From NCBI GenBank assembly GCA_002472565.1, contig DKSK01000015.1:1-64000 (forward strand): a DNA stretch of 64,000 nucleotides, in the 5' to 3' direction. A program made the position numbers and the translations under genes. Source of the DNA: Bacteroidales bacterium UBA7258 (lineage in GTDB: Bacteria > Bacteroidota > Bacteroidia > Bacteroidales > UBA932). Position 1 is the first letter of the stretch; every line of letters begins with the position of its first letter. Under the pieces are notes generated by a model. That model did no database searches and was not told the DNA's origin. It was given only the letters and a program-made list of their open reading frames with translations. Shown piece after piece: positions 42,134 to 50,143 of this stretch.

Positions 42134-44302
42134 TCAGATTCCGTCAAAAAGGTTCGGTTCTTCCTCAATTCCGTCCCAGCCGTCTTCCGGAATATTTTCC
42201 TTAGGTCCGTTCTCCGGGCCATCACTCTGGCCACTCTGAGCTCCTTCCAGACTTGGGAGCATCTTTCTGAACTCCTCTTCGCCTATTACCGGCACTCCGA
42301 GCTCGGCGGCTTTCTTCAGCTTCTCCGGCCCTGGTTTCGAGCCGGCCAGCAGGTAGGAAGTCTTTCCGCTCACGGAAGAACTGTTTTTGCCCCCGTTCTT
42401 CGCTACGAGAAGTTTCATCTCATCCCTCGAGATGCTGAAATTTCCGGAAATGACTATGGTCTTGCCCTCCAGGACAGCGCTCACATTCTCCTCTGCTTTC
42501 TCCATGGAGAACTTGAGCCCGTCTGCCTTGAGCCTCTGAATCTCAATGAGATGCTTCTCGTCACTGAAATAATCGCAGACACTCTGCGCAATCACCTCGC
42601 CCACATCTTCCACCTCCAGAAGCTGCTCCTTGGAGGCCGCGGCTATAGAATCGATGTCTCCGAAATGGGCCGCGATCTCCTTCGCCGTGGATTCTCCGAC
42701 GAAACGGATTCCAAGGGCGAAGAGAACATGGTCGAAAGTGACCGACTTGGATTTTTCGAGGCTGTCCAGGAATCTCTGGGCGCTGCGCTCCTTCCAGCCT
42801 TCCAACTGGAGCAGGTCGCGCTTGCGGAGGTCGTAGAAATCGGCAGGAGTCCTCACCATGCCGCTATCATACATCTGTTCGACGGTTGCGTCTCCTGCTA
42901 TCACGTTCATGGCCTTGCGGCTCAGAAAGTGGATGAGGCGGCCTTTAATCTGCGTCGGGCAGCCGTCAACGTTGGGACAGAACCATTTCGCCTCGTCTTC
43001 CGCCTTGACCAGCGGGGTGCCGCAGTCTGGACAGACCTTCGGGAAATCAGGCAGGCTTGCGCCCACAGGCCTCCTGCTCTTTTCCACTCCGGTAATCTTC
43101 GGAATGATTTCGCCACCCTTTTCCACATAGACATAGTCCCCGACGTGAATGTCGAGCAGAGCCATCTGATCCGCATTATTGAGGGTAGCCCTCTTGACAA
43201 GCGTCCCCGAAAGCTGTACAGGGTCGAGGTTGGCTACAGGTGTCACGGCACCGGTTCTTCCTACCTGGTAGCTGATGAAGCGAAGCTTCGTCAAGGCTTG
43301 CTCAGGCTTATACTTATAGGCGACCGCCCAGCGAGGAAATTTCGCAGTGAAACCGAGCTCCCTCTGGAAGGCCATCTCGTTGACCTTGATGACAATGCCG
43401 TCGGTGGCATAAGGAAGGTCCTTCCTGTGCTCGCCCCAATAGCTGATATATTCCTCTATTTCCTTGATGTCATGGCAGATACGTCTCTTGTCCGAGACTG
43501 GAAGGCCCCAGCTTTCGGCGGCATCGAGGGCGTGGCTGTGGGTGTCGAAGTCCACATTGTCGGAAGGGATGTGGTAGAGAGTGCACCAGAGGCCGCGCCT
43601 TCCCACTTCTTTCGGGTCATGCAATTTCAAGGAGCCTGATGCGGCATTCCGCGGGTTGGCAAAAGGTGCTTCTTCGTCTTCCTCGCGCTCCTTATTGAGC
43701 GCTTCGAAACTCTTATAAGGCATCAGGATTTCGCCTCTGATCTCGAATTCCTCCGGCCAGGAGCCACCCTTCAGAATGGTCGGTATGTTGCGGATATGTC
43801 TGACGTTTTCGGTGACATCGTCTCCTATGATCCCGTCTCCGCGAGTCAAGGCGCGGAAGAGCTTGCCGTCTCTGTAGGTGAGACAGATGGCCGTGCCGTC
43901 GAACTTCAGCTCGCAGCTATAGGTAAAGACCCGGCCTTCGAGGGCCTTGGAGACTCTTGAGGCGAAGTCTTCCACCTCGCCAATGCTGTAAGTATTGCCG
44001 AGGGAGAGCATGGGATAGCGGTGAGGATATTGGGCGAAGTCTGTCTTTATTCCGTCTTCTGCGTTGGCTATCTTCGCCTTCTCCCGCTCCGCCCCCTCAA
44101 GATCGCTCCCGACCTTCTGGGTAGGGGAATCTGGGGTGATAAGTTCCGGATACACTGCCTCGATGCCCTCAAGTTCGTGCATGAGGGTGTCATATTCGTA
44201 ATCTGACATCGTCGGATTATTCTCGACATAGTATCTGCGGCTGTTCTCCCAGAGTATTTTTCTGAGTTCGGCGACCCGTTTCTCTGCCTCTTCCCTTGTC
44301 AT
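42134..44302 (-). CDS. ligA: NAD-dependent DNA ligase
   Basis: Seals nicks during replication and repair. The 722 residues contain the N-terminal Ia domain (SRRYYVENNPTMSDYEYDTL), the adenylation domain with active-site Lys133 (ELKFDGTAIC), an OB fold, a four-Cys zinc finger (CPDCGTPLV and CPNVDGCPTQ), helix-hairpin-helix repeats, and a BRCT domain (GKTIVISGNFSISRDEMKLL). It is about 50 residues longer than E. coli LigA because of an acidic, Pro/Gly/Glu-rich tail. It is the first gene of the six-gene run ligA-yihY-rsh-Ig-like-barrel-ispG. Confidence 0.97.
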   Translation of the reverse strand: MTREEAEKRVAELRKILWENSRRYYVENNPTMSDYEYDTLMHELEGIEAVYPELITPDSPTQKVGSDLEGAEREKAKIANAEDGIKTDFAQYPHRYPMLSLGNTYSIGEVEDFASRVSKALEGRVFTYSCELKFDGTAICLTYRDGKLFRALTRGDGIIGDDVTENVRHIRNIPTILKGGSWPEEFEIRGEILMPYKSFEALNKEREEDEEAPFANPRNAASGSLKLHDPKEVGRRGLWCTLYHIPSDNVDFDTHSHALDAAESWGLPVSDKRRICHDIKEIEEYISYWGEHRKDLPYATDGIVIKVNEMAFQRELGFTAKFPRWAVAYKYKPEQALTKLRFISYQVGRTGAVTPVANLDPVQLSGTLVKRATLNNADQMALLDIHVGDYVYVEKGGEIIPKITGVEKSRRPVGASLPDFPKVCPDCGTPLVKAEDEAKWFCPNVDGCPTQIKGRLIHFLSRKAMNVIAGDATVEQMYDSGMVRTPADFYDLRKRDLLQLEGWKERSAQRFLDSLEKSKSVTFDHVLFALGIRFVGESTAKEIAAHFGDIDSIAAASKEQLLEVEDVGEVIAQSVCDYFSDEKHLIEIQRLKADGLKFSMEKAEENVSAVLEGKTIVISGNFSISRDEMKLLVAKNGGKNSSSVSGKTSYLLAGSKPGPEKLKKAAELGVPVIGEEEFRKMLPSLEGAQSGQSDGPENGPKENIPEDGWDGIEEEPNLFDGI

Positions 44303-44332
44303 ATCCCTTTACCTATATTTTACAAAAATACT

Positions 44333-44340
44333 CATTTTCC
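44333..44340 (-). promoter_or_regulatory. -7 element for the ligA operon
   Basis: Minus-strand TATTTTTG matches TAnnTTTG and lies about 30 bases before the ligA start. No TTTG is found at the usual distance upstream, so only half of the promoter is supported. Confidence 0.45.
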
Positions 44341-44372
44341 GCCTTGATTCAAGGTTTAGGAGTGGTAAATCG

Positions 44373-45494
44373 TCACATAGTCACAAGTTCATAGGCTCTT
44401 GAGCCAAGTCCTATCTTCTCGCCATGCTCCAGAGTCTCTCTCCAGCTGGCGTTAGGATTGTTGTCCTTGAAATGTTCGTGATAATGGCGGACGTCACCCC
44501 TGGCGAGATGGTCTCCGAGCTGGCTGTTCCTGAATGGTTCCGCCTTTTCGCAGAGGTCTACGCAGGCCTGGTCAAGGGCTATGGGGTCGAAGGAGGCCAG
44601 CATCCCGATGTCCGGAAGAATCGGGGCGTCATTCTCCGCATGACAGTCGCAATTAGGAGAGACATCGGTTATGAGGCTGATGTGGAAGCAAGGTCTGCCG
44701 TAGCATACCGCCTGGGCATATTCAGCCATCTTTCGGCAGAGCTGCTCGTTGGCGTCCCAGTTCATGTTCTCTATGGCGTCGAATGGACAGGCGCCTATGC
44801 AGCGGCCGCAGCCTTTGCAGAGTTCCGGATTGATGTAAGCCTTGCCGGTGTCGTAGGAAATGGCGTCAGAGCCGCATTCCCTGGCGCAGCGCTTGCAAAG
44901 CCGGCATTTGTCTTGATGAACGATGGGCTTTCCGCTGTTGTGCTGATGCATCTTGCCGGCCCTGGAACCGCAGCCCATGCCGATATTTTTTACAGCCCCT
45001 CCGAAGCCTGTGGCTTCATGACCCTTGAAGTGCGTGAGCGAAATGAAGACGTCAGCGTCCATGATGGCGTGGCCTATGAGGGCCGTCTTGCAATATTCTC
45101 CGTTCTTGACCGCTACCTCAATGTCATCGGTTCCGCGCAGACCGTCTCCGATTATCACCGGACAGCCTGTCGTCATATAATTGAAGCCGTTGACTTGGGC
45201 GCAGTAGAGATGGTCTATGGCATTCTTCCTAGATCCCGGATAGAGAGTGTTGCAGTCAGTGAGAAAAGGCTTGCCGCCCAGCTCCTTCACCACGTCAGCC
45301 ACAGCCTTGGCATAGTTCGGGCGCAGATAGGCTATGTTTCCGAGTTCGCCAAAATGCATCTTTATGGCCACGAACTTGCCGTCCATGTCGATAGTGCCGA
45401 TACCGGCCCTTCGGATGAGTTTCTGAAGTTTTGTAGGAAGGGATATTCCCAGCTTGGTGCGGAAATCCGTAAAAAACACTTTCGAGGTATCCAT
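44373..45494 (-). CDS. DUF362 protein with two [4Fe-4S] ferredoxin motifs
   Basis: A 373-residue cytoplasmic iron-sulfur protein. The N-terminal two thirds match DUF362 (VAIKMHFGELGNIAYLRPNY, DCNTLYPGSRKNA, THFKGHEATGFGGAVKNIGMGC). Then come two classic ferredoxin clusters, CRLCKRCARECGSDAI and CKGCGRCIGACPFDAI, and a C-terminal tail. An electron-transfer or Fe-S role is likely; the partner is not known. It stands alone, with a 22-bp tandem duplication upstream and the divergent phosphofructokinase gene beyond. Confidence 0.88.
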   Translation of the reverse strand: MDTSKVFFTDFRTKLGISLPTKLQKLIRRAGIGTIDMDGKFVAIKMHFGELGNIAYLRPNYAKAVADVVKELGGKPFLTDCNTLYPGSRKNAIDHLYCAQVNGFNYMTTGCPVIIGDGLRGTDDIEVAVKNGEYCKTALIGHAIMDADVFISLTHFKGHEATGFGGAVKNIGMGCGSRAGKMHQHNSGKPIVHQDKCRLCKRCARECGSDAISYDTGKAYINPELCKGCGRCIGACPFDAIENMNWDANEQLCRKMAEYAQAVCYGRPCFHISLITDVSPNCDCHAENDAPILPDIGMLASFDPIALDQACVDLCEKAEPFRNSQLGDHLARGDVRHYHEHFKDNNPNASWRETLEHGEKIGLGSRAYELVTM

Positions 45495-45530
45495 AAGAGT
45501 TTGATATTTATATTAGTCTCTGATCTATAT

Positions 45531-45574
45531 ATCCTTGGCATCGGATCTTGATATCTTTGGCCTCGGATCTTGAT
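45531..45574. repeat. 22-bp tandem duplication upstream of the DUF362 gene
   Basis: Two contiguous units, 45531-45552 and 45553-45574, both with the core TCGGATCTTGAT at their right end and agreeing at 20 of 22 positions. They lie 37-80 bases upstream of the DUF362 start codon. A third CGGATC occurs at 45580 but out of phase. Confidence 0.85.
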
Positions 45575-45660
45575 GATTACGGATCCGATTCTTCATATTG
45601 TTTTCCCGCAAAAGGAACTCCTTGCCCATGTGGGGGACATCTCGGGTAAATTTACTCACT

Positions 45661-45695
45661 TTTGTGGGATTTTTAACTTGAATATCTTATTTTTG
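45661..45695 (+). promoter_or_regulatory. Bacteroidota-type promoter for the phosphofructokinase gene
   Basis: TTTG at 45661-45664, 23 bases, then TATTTTTG at 45688-45695. The leader to the ATG at 45733 is about 33 bases. The spacing is at the long end of the usual range. Confidence 0.65.
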
Positions 45696-45732
45696 CACCC
45701 CGGAAAAACAACATATCTCAAATTCATTAAAC

Positions 45733-46962
45733 ATGAAAGATTCAATCATAATCCTCTGTGGCGGAGGTCCGGCTCCAGGAATGAACACCGTTGTATGCTC
45801 GGTAGCAAAGACCTTCCTCTCAAATGGATTCCGTGTAATCGGACTTCACGGCGGCTATTCCGGGCTTTTCAGTAAGAATCCTCAGACTGAGGACATCGAC
45901 TTCTTCAAAGCCGACAGGTACTTCAACCGCGGCGGTTCCTACCTCATGATGAGCCGCTTCAAGCCGACTGACGAAGATTTCGAGAAGAACTTCAATCTCG
46001 GTCTTTTCAAGGACAACAATGTGAAGCTTCTCGTCACCGTAGGAGGAGACGACACCGCTTCCACCGCGAACAGGATTTCCAAGTTCCTCGTAGCGAAGAA
46101 CTATCCTATCCACAACATCCACGTTCCTAAGACCATAGACAATGATCTTCCTCTTCCGAACAATACTCCTACCTTCGGTTTCAATTCAGCCAAGGATGAG
46201 GGCGCACATCTCGCCCGCACTATCTACGAAGACGCCCGTACTTCCGGCAACTGGCTGCTCATCAGCGCCATGGGCCGTTCAGCAGGCCATCTCGCCCTCG
46301 GTATCGGTGAGGCTACCCATGCCCCTATGACCATCATCCCGGAGATGTTCAACAAGACCAAGATCACCGTTGACAAGATCCTCAAACTGACTCTTTCCTC
46401 CATCATCAAGAGGAAGATCCTCGGCATCCATTACGGTACCGTTGTAGTGGCTGAGGGCGTTTTCCATGACCTTGATCCAGAGGACCTCAAGGGAACCGGA
46501 GTCCACATGACCTACGATGAGCACGGCCATCCTGAGCTCGGCAAGATTTCCAAGGCCGTCCTCTTCAACGACATCCTCGAGAAAGATGAGTCCTGCCTCG
46601 GTTGGAAGGTGAAGACCCGTCCTGTAGAGATCGGCTATGATGTCCGCTGCCAGGATCCTATCGCTTATGACCTTACATATTGCACCGAACTCGCCATGGG
46701 CGTGTACGAGCTTTATGAGAAGGGCGAGACAGGCTGCATGGTCTACATCGACGCTCAGGGCGAGGCTCATCCTCTCTACCTGAAGGATCTCCAGAATGCG
46801 GAAGGCAAGATTCCTCCGAGAAGAGTTGACATCAACGGCGGAGTAGCTCAGAACTACTATAGGTACATCTGCCACTACATCACCCCTGCCGACTACGAGG
46901 CCGCCAAAGAGTTCGTGCCGAACCCTGAGGACTACGACTTCAAGAAGATTCTCAACTGGTAA
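45733..46962 (+). CDS. diphosphate-dependent 6-phosphofructokinase
   Basis: Phosphorylates fructose 6-phosphate reversibly in glycolysis. The 409 residues carry the PFK motifs CGGGPAPGMNTV (10-20), TVGGDDTAST (102-111), PKTIDND (132-138) and GRSAGHLALG. The second aspartate of GGDD (ATP-type enzymes have glycine there) and the lysine of PKTIDND are the known markers of PPi use instead of ATP. That makes this step PPi-saving and reversible, which is common in Bacteroidota. The gene is alone on the plus strand and ends in a strong intrinsic terminator. Confidence 0.9.
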   Translation: MKDSIIILCGGGPAPGMNTVVCSVAKTFLSNGFRVIGLHGGYSGLFSKNPQTEDIDFFKADRYFNRGGSYLMMSRFKPTDEDFEKNFNLGLFKDNNVKLLVTVGGDDTASTANRISKFLVAKNYPIHNIHVPKTIDNDLPLPNNTPTFGFNSAKDEGAHLARTIYEDARTSGNWLLISAMGRSAGHLALGIGEATHAPMTIIPEMFNKTKITVDKILKLTLSSIIKRKILGIHYGTVVVAEGVFHDLDPEDLKGTGVHMTYDEHGHPELGKISKAVLFNDILEKDESCLGWKVKTRPVEIGYDVRCQDPIAYDLTYCTELAMGVYELYEKGETGCMVYIDAQGEAHPLYLKDLQNAEGKIPPRRVDINGGVAQNYYRYICHYITPADYEAAKEFVPNPEDYDFKKILNW

Positions 46963-47030
46963 TTACGCCCAGTTCCGGCAAAACCGGACAAGTGGCGAAG
47001 CGGCTCACAAGGCCACGGGCATACCAAATC

Positions 47031-47071
47031 AGACGGGAGATTCCCCCAAACGGAATCACCCGTCTTTTTTT
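47031..47071 (+). terminator. intrinsic terminator after the phosphofructokinase gene
   Basis: An outer stem AGACGGG / CCCGTCT and an inner stem GATTCC / GGAATC around a seven-base loop, followed by a run of seven T residues. Two smaller hairpins precede it (46974-46988 and 46992-47016), so the whole 3' untranslated region is structured. Confidence 0.85.
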
Positions 47072-47151
47072 GCGGCCACTTTTATCGAGTGGTAGCGGGA
47101 TGTGTTGTGGCGCCGTCGGCAAAAAGGGTGGCAGTCTGATGATTCCGGACC

Positions 47152-50079
47152 TCAGAATCCGATTACAGAAAGACCCTTGTTGCAATCGATGAAGCCCTTC
47201 AGGCCCTCAGCCTTCAGCACCTTCGTGAACCTGCCTTCCCAGACGCTGTCGAGGGAGGCCATCTTGTCCCAGTCTATGGAGCCTTTGCCGGCATATTGGT
47301 CGACCGAAAGATAACCGACTCCAAGAGAAGTGATGTTCTGGAAGAAGTGAGTGCCCTGGCTCGGGTCTATGCGGAAACCATCAATCCCGTACTCAACGAC
47401 CATTTTGGCTCCTGAAATGTCGGTCCAGGCGACAGGAACGCCGAGACTCGGGATTGACGAGCCCCATCTTCCCGGTCCTATGAGGAAATAGTGTCTGCCC
47501 TCTTCCTGAAGACGGCTGTTGATTTCGGAAATCTCAGCCGCCATTTCCTTTGTTTTCATCTTGTCGAAGGCTTCAGGGAAGATCACGACCAGCCTGTCGG
47601 CATCGTTGAACCAGCCGTTTCCGAGGGCATCGGAGCTCTTGACCAGTTTCACGCCAAGTTTCTCCTGAGCCTGCTCTATGCTCATGCCGGATTCTTCCGA
47701 TGAAGAGGCTATAGGCCTGACCTGCAACAGCTTGAGCACAGCTTCTTCACCCTTTGATTCTGGTACGGGGTCAAGCGCGAATTCGATTTCGACCTCGCAC
47801 ATCAGCTCCTCCTTGCAGATCTTAAGTATTTCACTCATGGCCTTGGCGAGAGGGAAGCGCCCGAACTGGAAGATGCCGTCGAAGGATACTATCGGGAAGC
47901 CATTCTCACTGACTCCAGGTACTATCCTGTCATCCTGGGGCACATAGGTAGAGGCTACGAGTTCAGGGTGGTCATATTCAGCCAGGCCGTCAGCTATGGA
48001 GATATTCCTCAAGTTGAAACTGTCATCCTTCGAAACCTTGAACATGGAGCCACCGGCATCGAGAACGTACATCTCGTTCTGAGTCTCGCGCAGGGCATGG
48101 CCCACGTCCGTAAGCTGAAGGATTCTGTTGGTCTGGACAGGATCGACCCTGAGGGTCTTGCCGCCGCCAACGACGGTCTTTCCGAGCCCGAAGGCTACGT
48201 TCATGACCCCGTCTTCGGCCTTCTGATAGCCGATAGGGTAGGAATTGACGGAACGGGCTACACCGGAGAGCATAGGGAAGAAGTCATCCCCGTGCCTCGT
48301 GCCGCAGATGTCCTGGACTATCACCGCCATCTTTTCCTCGCCGAGGATATTGCCGCTGGCCTGTATATAGTTCCTGCTGCCCTTGTAATAGGTCGAGGCA
48401 TAGACGCTCTTTATGGCCTTGCCCAATTCGCGCAGGAGCCTGTCCGGATTCTCGGAGTAAGGGCACATGTAGGTGGAATAGACGCCGGCGAATGGCTGAT
48501 AGCTGCTGTCCTCCAGCTTGGAACTGGAACGGACGGCGAGTGGATGCCTGACCGTAGAGACATAGACCTTCAGGTCATCGATAAGTTCCTCAGGCAGACG
48601 AGACGACACGAATTCCGAAAGAATCTCGTCATCTCCCATCTCTGAATCTATTACATATTGCAGGCCGTTTTCAAGGATGAAAGTGTCGAAGAAATCAGCC
48701 GTAATCACGATGGTCCGCGGGATGGAGACTTTCAGCCCCTTGAATCTCCCGTCCAGATTGTGCTTCTGGATGAGGTAATTGAGGAAGGCGAGACCTCTGG
48801 CCTTTCCGCCCATGGATCCGCCTCCGAGCCTGGAGAAGCTATAGTAGTCCTCGTAGGAGCCCCTGCGGAAGTCGGCAATGATTCCACGCCCGGTTTGCCT
48901 GTGATAGGCCTTGATCTCCCCGAGGAGGAAGGTACGGAATTCGCCGGCATCGGTATGATGATGGGCGCGGAAAGTACTGGCGAGGTCGAAGAGCCCCCTG
49001 GCGTAGAGCCATTTGGAGAACATGTTGCGAGAAGTGTTGCTGACCAGAACGGCATCGGGAATGGAGTGGATGATTTTCTCCAGTTCCGTCAGATTGGCGG
49101 CTCTTCCGCATTCCTTGCCCTCGGCGTCTTTGAAGACGAAATCCCCGAAACCGAATTCTTCTTTTATAAAGTCGGAAAGCTGCAGGAGAAGGGTTCTGGA
49201 ATATTTCTTTATGAAGCCAGCGCCGAGCTGTGAGGCTATGCCGGCTGCGCTCGCCTGGGAAGACTGGAGAAGGACCGGCATAAGGTGGTCATAGGCCTTG
49301 ATGCGCCTGGTAAGCTCCAGTCCAGCATCAAGAATCTCGGTGTGGGGATCGTCTCCCTTCCGGCGGACCATGCCGACGTCGGAAATGACGCCGAGCAGGT
49401 GGCTCTTGTATTCCTCGAAACAGGAGAGAGCCTCATCGTAGCAGGTGGCGAGAAAGATTTTCGGCCTGGAACGTTTGCGGTACTTCTTCTGGGAATAGTT
49501 CAGACTCTCTTTGAGAAATTCCCGGCTCTGAGAAAGCACCAGGCGGTAGAGCTCCGGAAGATAATTCGAATAATAGCGGACGGAATCTTCGGCAAGCAGG
49601 ATGACCTGGACACCGACGCCGAAGACATCGTTCTCGGCATTGGCCTTGTCCTCGATAAGCTTGACTATGGCAATGATGAGGTCGGCGTTTCCATGCCAGC
49701 TGAAAACATAGTCGATGTCATGGAGGTCTTCCTTGGCCAGACGTTCGACCACTGTCTTGGAATAATGGATGAGGAGGACGGACGAGATATTCCTGCCTTT
49801 TTTCTTCAGGTCGCGCGAGAGAGAGAAGAAGCCCTTGTCCTGCTCGTTGAACATGCAGATGGCAAGGTCAATTTCCTCATCATTTTCAATCAGTTCCCTC
49901 GCCTCGGATGAAGAGTTGGTCCATATGAATCTCGGCGGGTTGCTGAGGTTCAGCTCCTTGTATTCGCTTGCAACTTCAGACTCGATGCAGCCGTCTTCCT
50001 TGAGGATGAAGGCGTCATAGTTGCTGCATATCATCAGGATTTTCCGGATCCTGATCCTCATCAGAGATTCTTCGTTCAT
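47152..50079 (-). CDS. receiver-domain protein fused to a PEP synthase/PPDK-type ATP-binding domain
   Basis: A 975-residue protein often called phosphoenolpyruvate synthase in Bacteroidota, but without the parts that would make it one. Residues 10-150 look like a degenerate receiver. Residues 157-310 form a second receiver with all key residues: Glu164-Asp165, phospho-acceptor Asp234 (VISDVGM), Ser273/Ser274 and Lys291. Residues about 415-660 are a PPDK_N ATP-grasp domain (LGGGSMGGKARGLAFLNYL, AVRSSSKLEDSSYQPFAGVY, VAFGLGKTVVGGG). The final part has a motif IGPGRWGSSIPSLG. I see neither the swivelling phosphohistidine domain nor the C-terminal PEP barrel. The enzyme activity is therefore uncertain. 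It is convergent with the phosphofructokinase gene and 64 bases downstream of an amylase gene. Confidence 0.85.
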   Translation of the reverse strand: MNEESLMRIRIRKILMICSNYDAFILKEDGCIESEVASEYKELNLSNPPRFIWTNSSSEARELIENDEEIDLAICMFNEQDKGFFSLSRDLKKKGRNISSVLLIHYSKTVVERLAKEDLHDIDYVFSWHGNADLIIAIVKLIEDKANAENDVFGVGVQVILLAEDSVRYYSNYLPELYRLVLSQSREFLKESLNYSQKKYRKRSRPKIFLATCYDEALSCFEEYKSHLLGVISDVGMVRRKGDDPHTEILDAGLELTRRIKAYDHLMPVLLQSSQASAAGIASQLGAGFIKKYSRTLLLQLSDFIKEEFGFGDFVFKDAEGKECGRAANLTELEKIIHSIPDAVLVSNTSRNMFSKWLYARGLFDLASTFRAHHHTDAGEFRTFLLGEIKAYHRQTGRGIIADFRRGSYEDYYSFSRLGGGSMGGKARGLAFLNYLIQKHNLDGRFKGLKVSIPRTIVITADFFDTFILENGLQYVIDSEMGDDEILSEFVSSRLPEELIDDLKVYVSTVRHPLAVRSSSKLEDSSYQPFAGVYSTYMCPYSENPDRLLRELGKAIKSVYASTYYKGSRNYIQASGNILGEEKMAVIVQDICGTRHGDDFFPMLSGVARSVNSYPIGYQKAEDGVMNVAFGLGKTVVGGGKTLRVDPVQTNRILQLTDVGHALRETQNEMYVLDAGGSMFKVSKDDSFNLRNISIADGLAEYDHPELVASTYVPQDDRIVPGVSENGFPIVSFDGIFQFGRFPLAKAMSEILKICKEELMCEVEIEFALDPVPESKGEEAVLKLLQVRPIASSSEESGMSIEQAQEKLGVKLVKSSDALGNGWFNDADRLVVIFPEAFDKMKTKEMAAEISEINSRLQEEGRHYFLIGPGRWGSSIPSLGVPVAWTDISGAKMVVEYGIDGFRIDPSQGTHFFQNITSLGVGYLSVDQYAGKGSIDWDKMASLDSVWEGRFTKVLKAEGLKGFIDCNKGLSVIGF

Positions 50080-50143
50080 TTCGGCCGGTATTTATGCCGA
50101 AACTTACGCATTTTTTTCGGGAAATTCATCTTCCCGACCCTTC

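Larger units (their letters stand above)
45495..45732. other. intergenic region between the DUF362 gene and the phosphofructokinase gene
   Basis: 238 bases between divergent genes. It holds the 22-bp tandem duplication (45531-45574), a CGGATCCG palindrome (45580-45587) sharing the CGGATC core of the repeats, and the phosphofructokinase promoter (45661-45695). No clear minus-strand promoter for the DUF362 gene was found. Confidence 0.55.

Noticed and set aside
45531..45574. CRISPR-like array
   Set aside because: Two contiguous units with no spacers and no cas genes nearby.
46970..47060. tRNA-like look of the region after phosphofructokinase
   Set aside because: No T-loop motif, no consistent acceptor stem, and the 3' part is clearly an intrinsic terminator.
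46992..47192. A 66-codon open frame downstream of phosphofructokinase
   Set aside because: It runs through the terminator and into the end of the convergent gene, with basic, uncharacteristic sequence.
50118..50136. Hairpin between the amylase gene and the receiver/PPDK gene as a terminator
   Set aside because: A six-pair stem is present, but on the minus strand it is followed by A residues and on the plus strand the T run precedes it, so it is not an intrinsic terminator in either direction.
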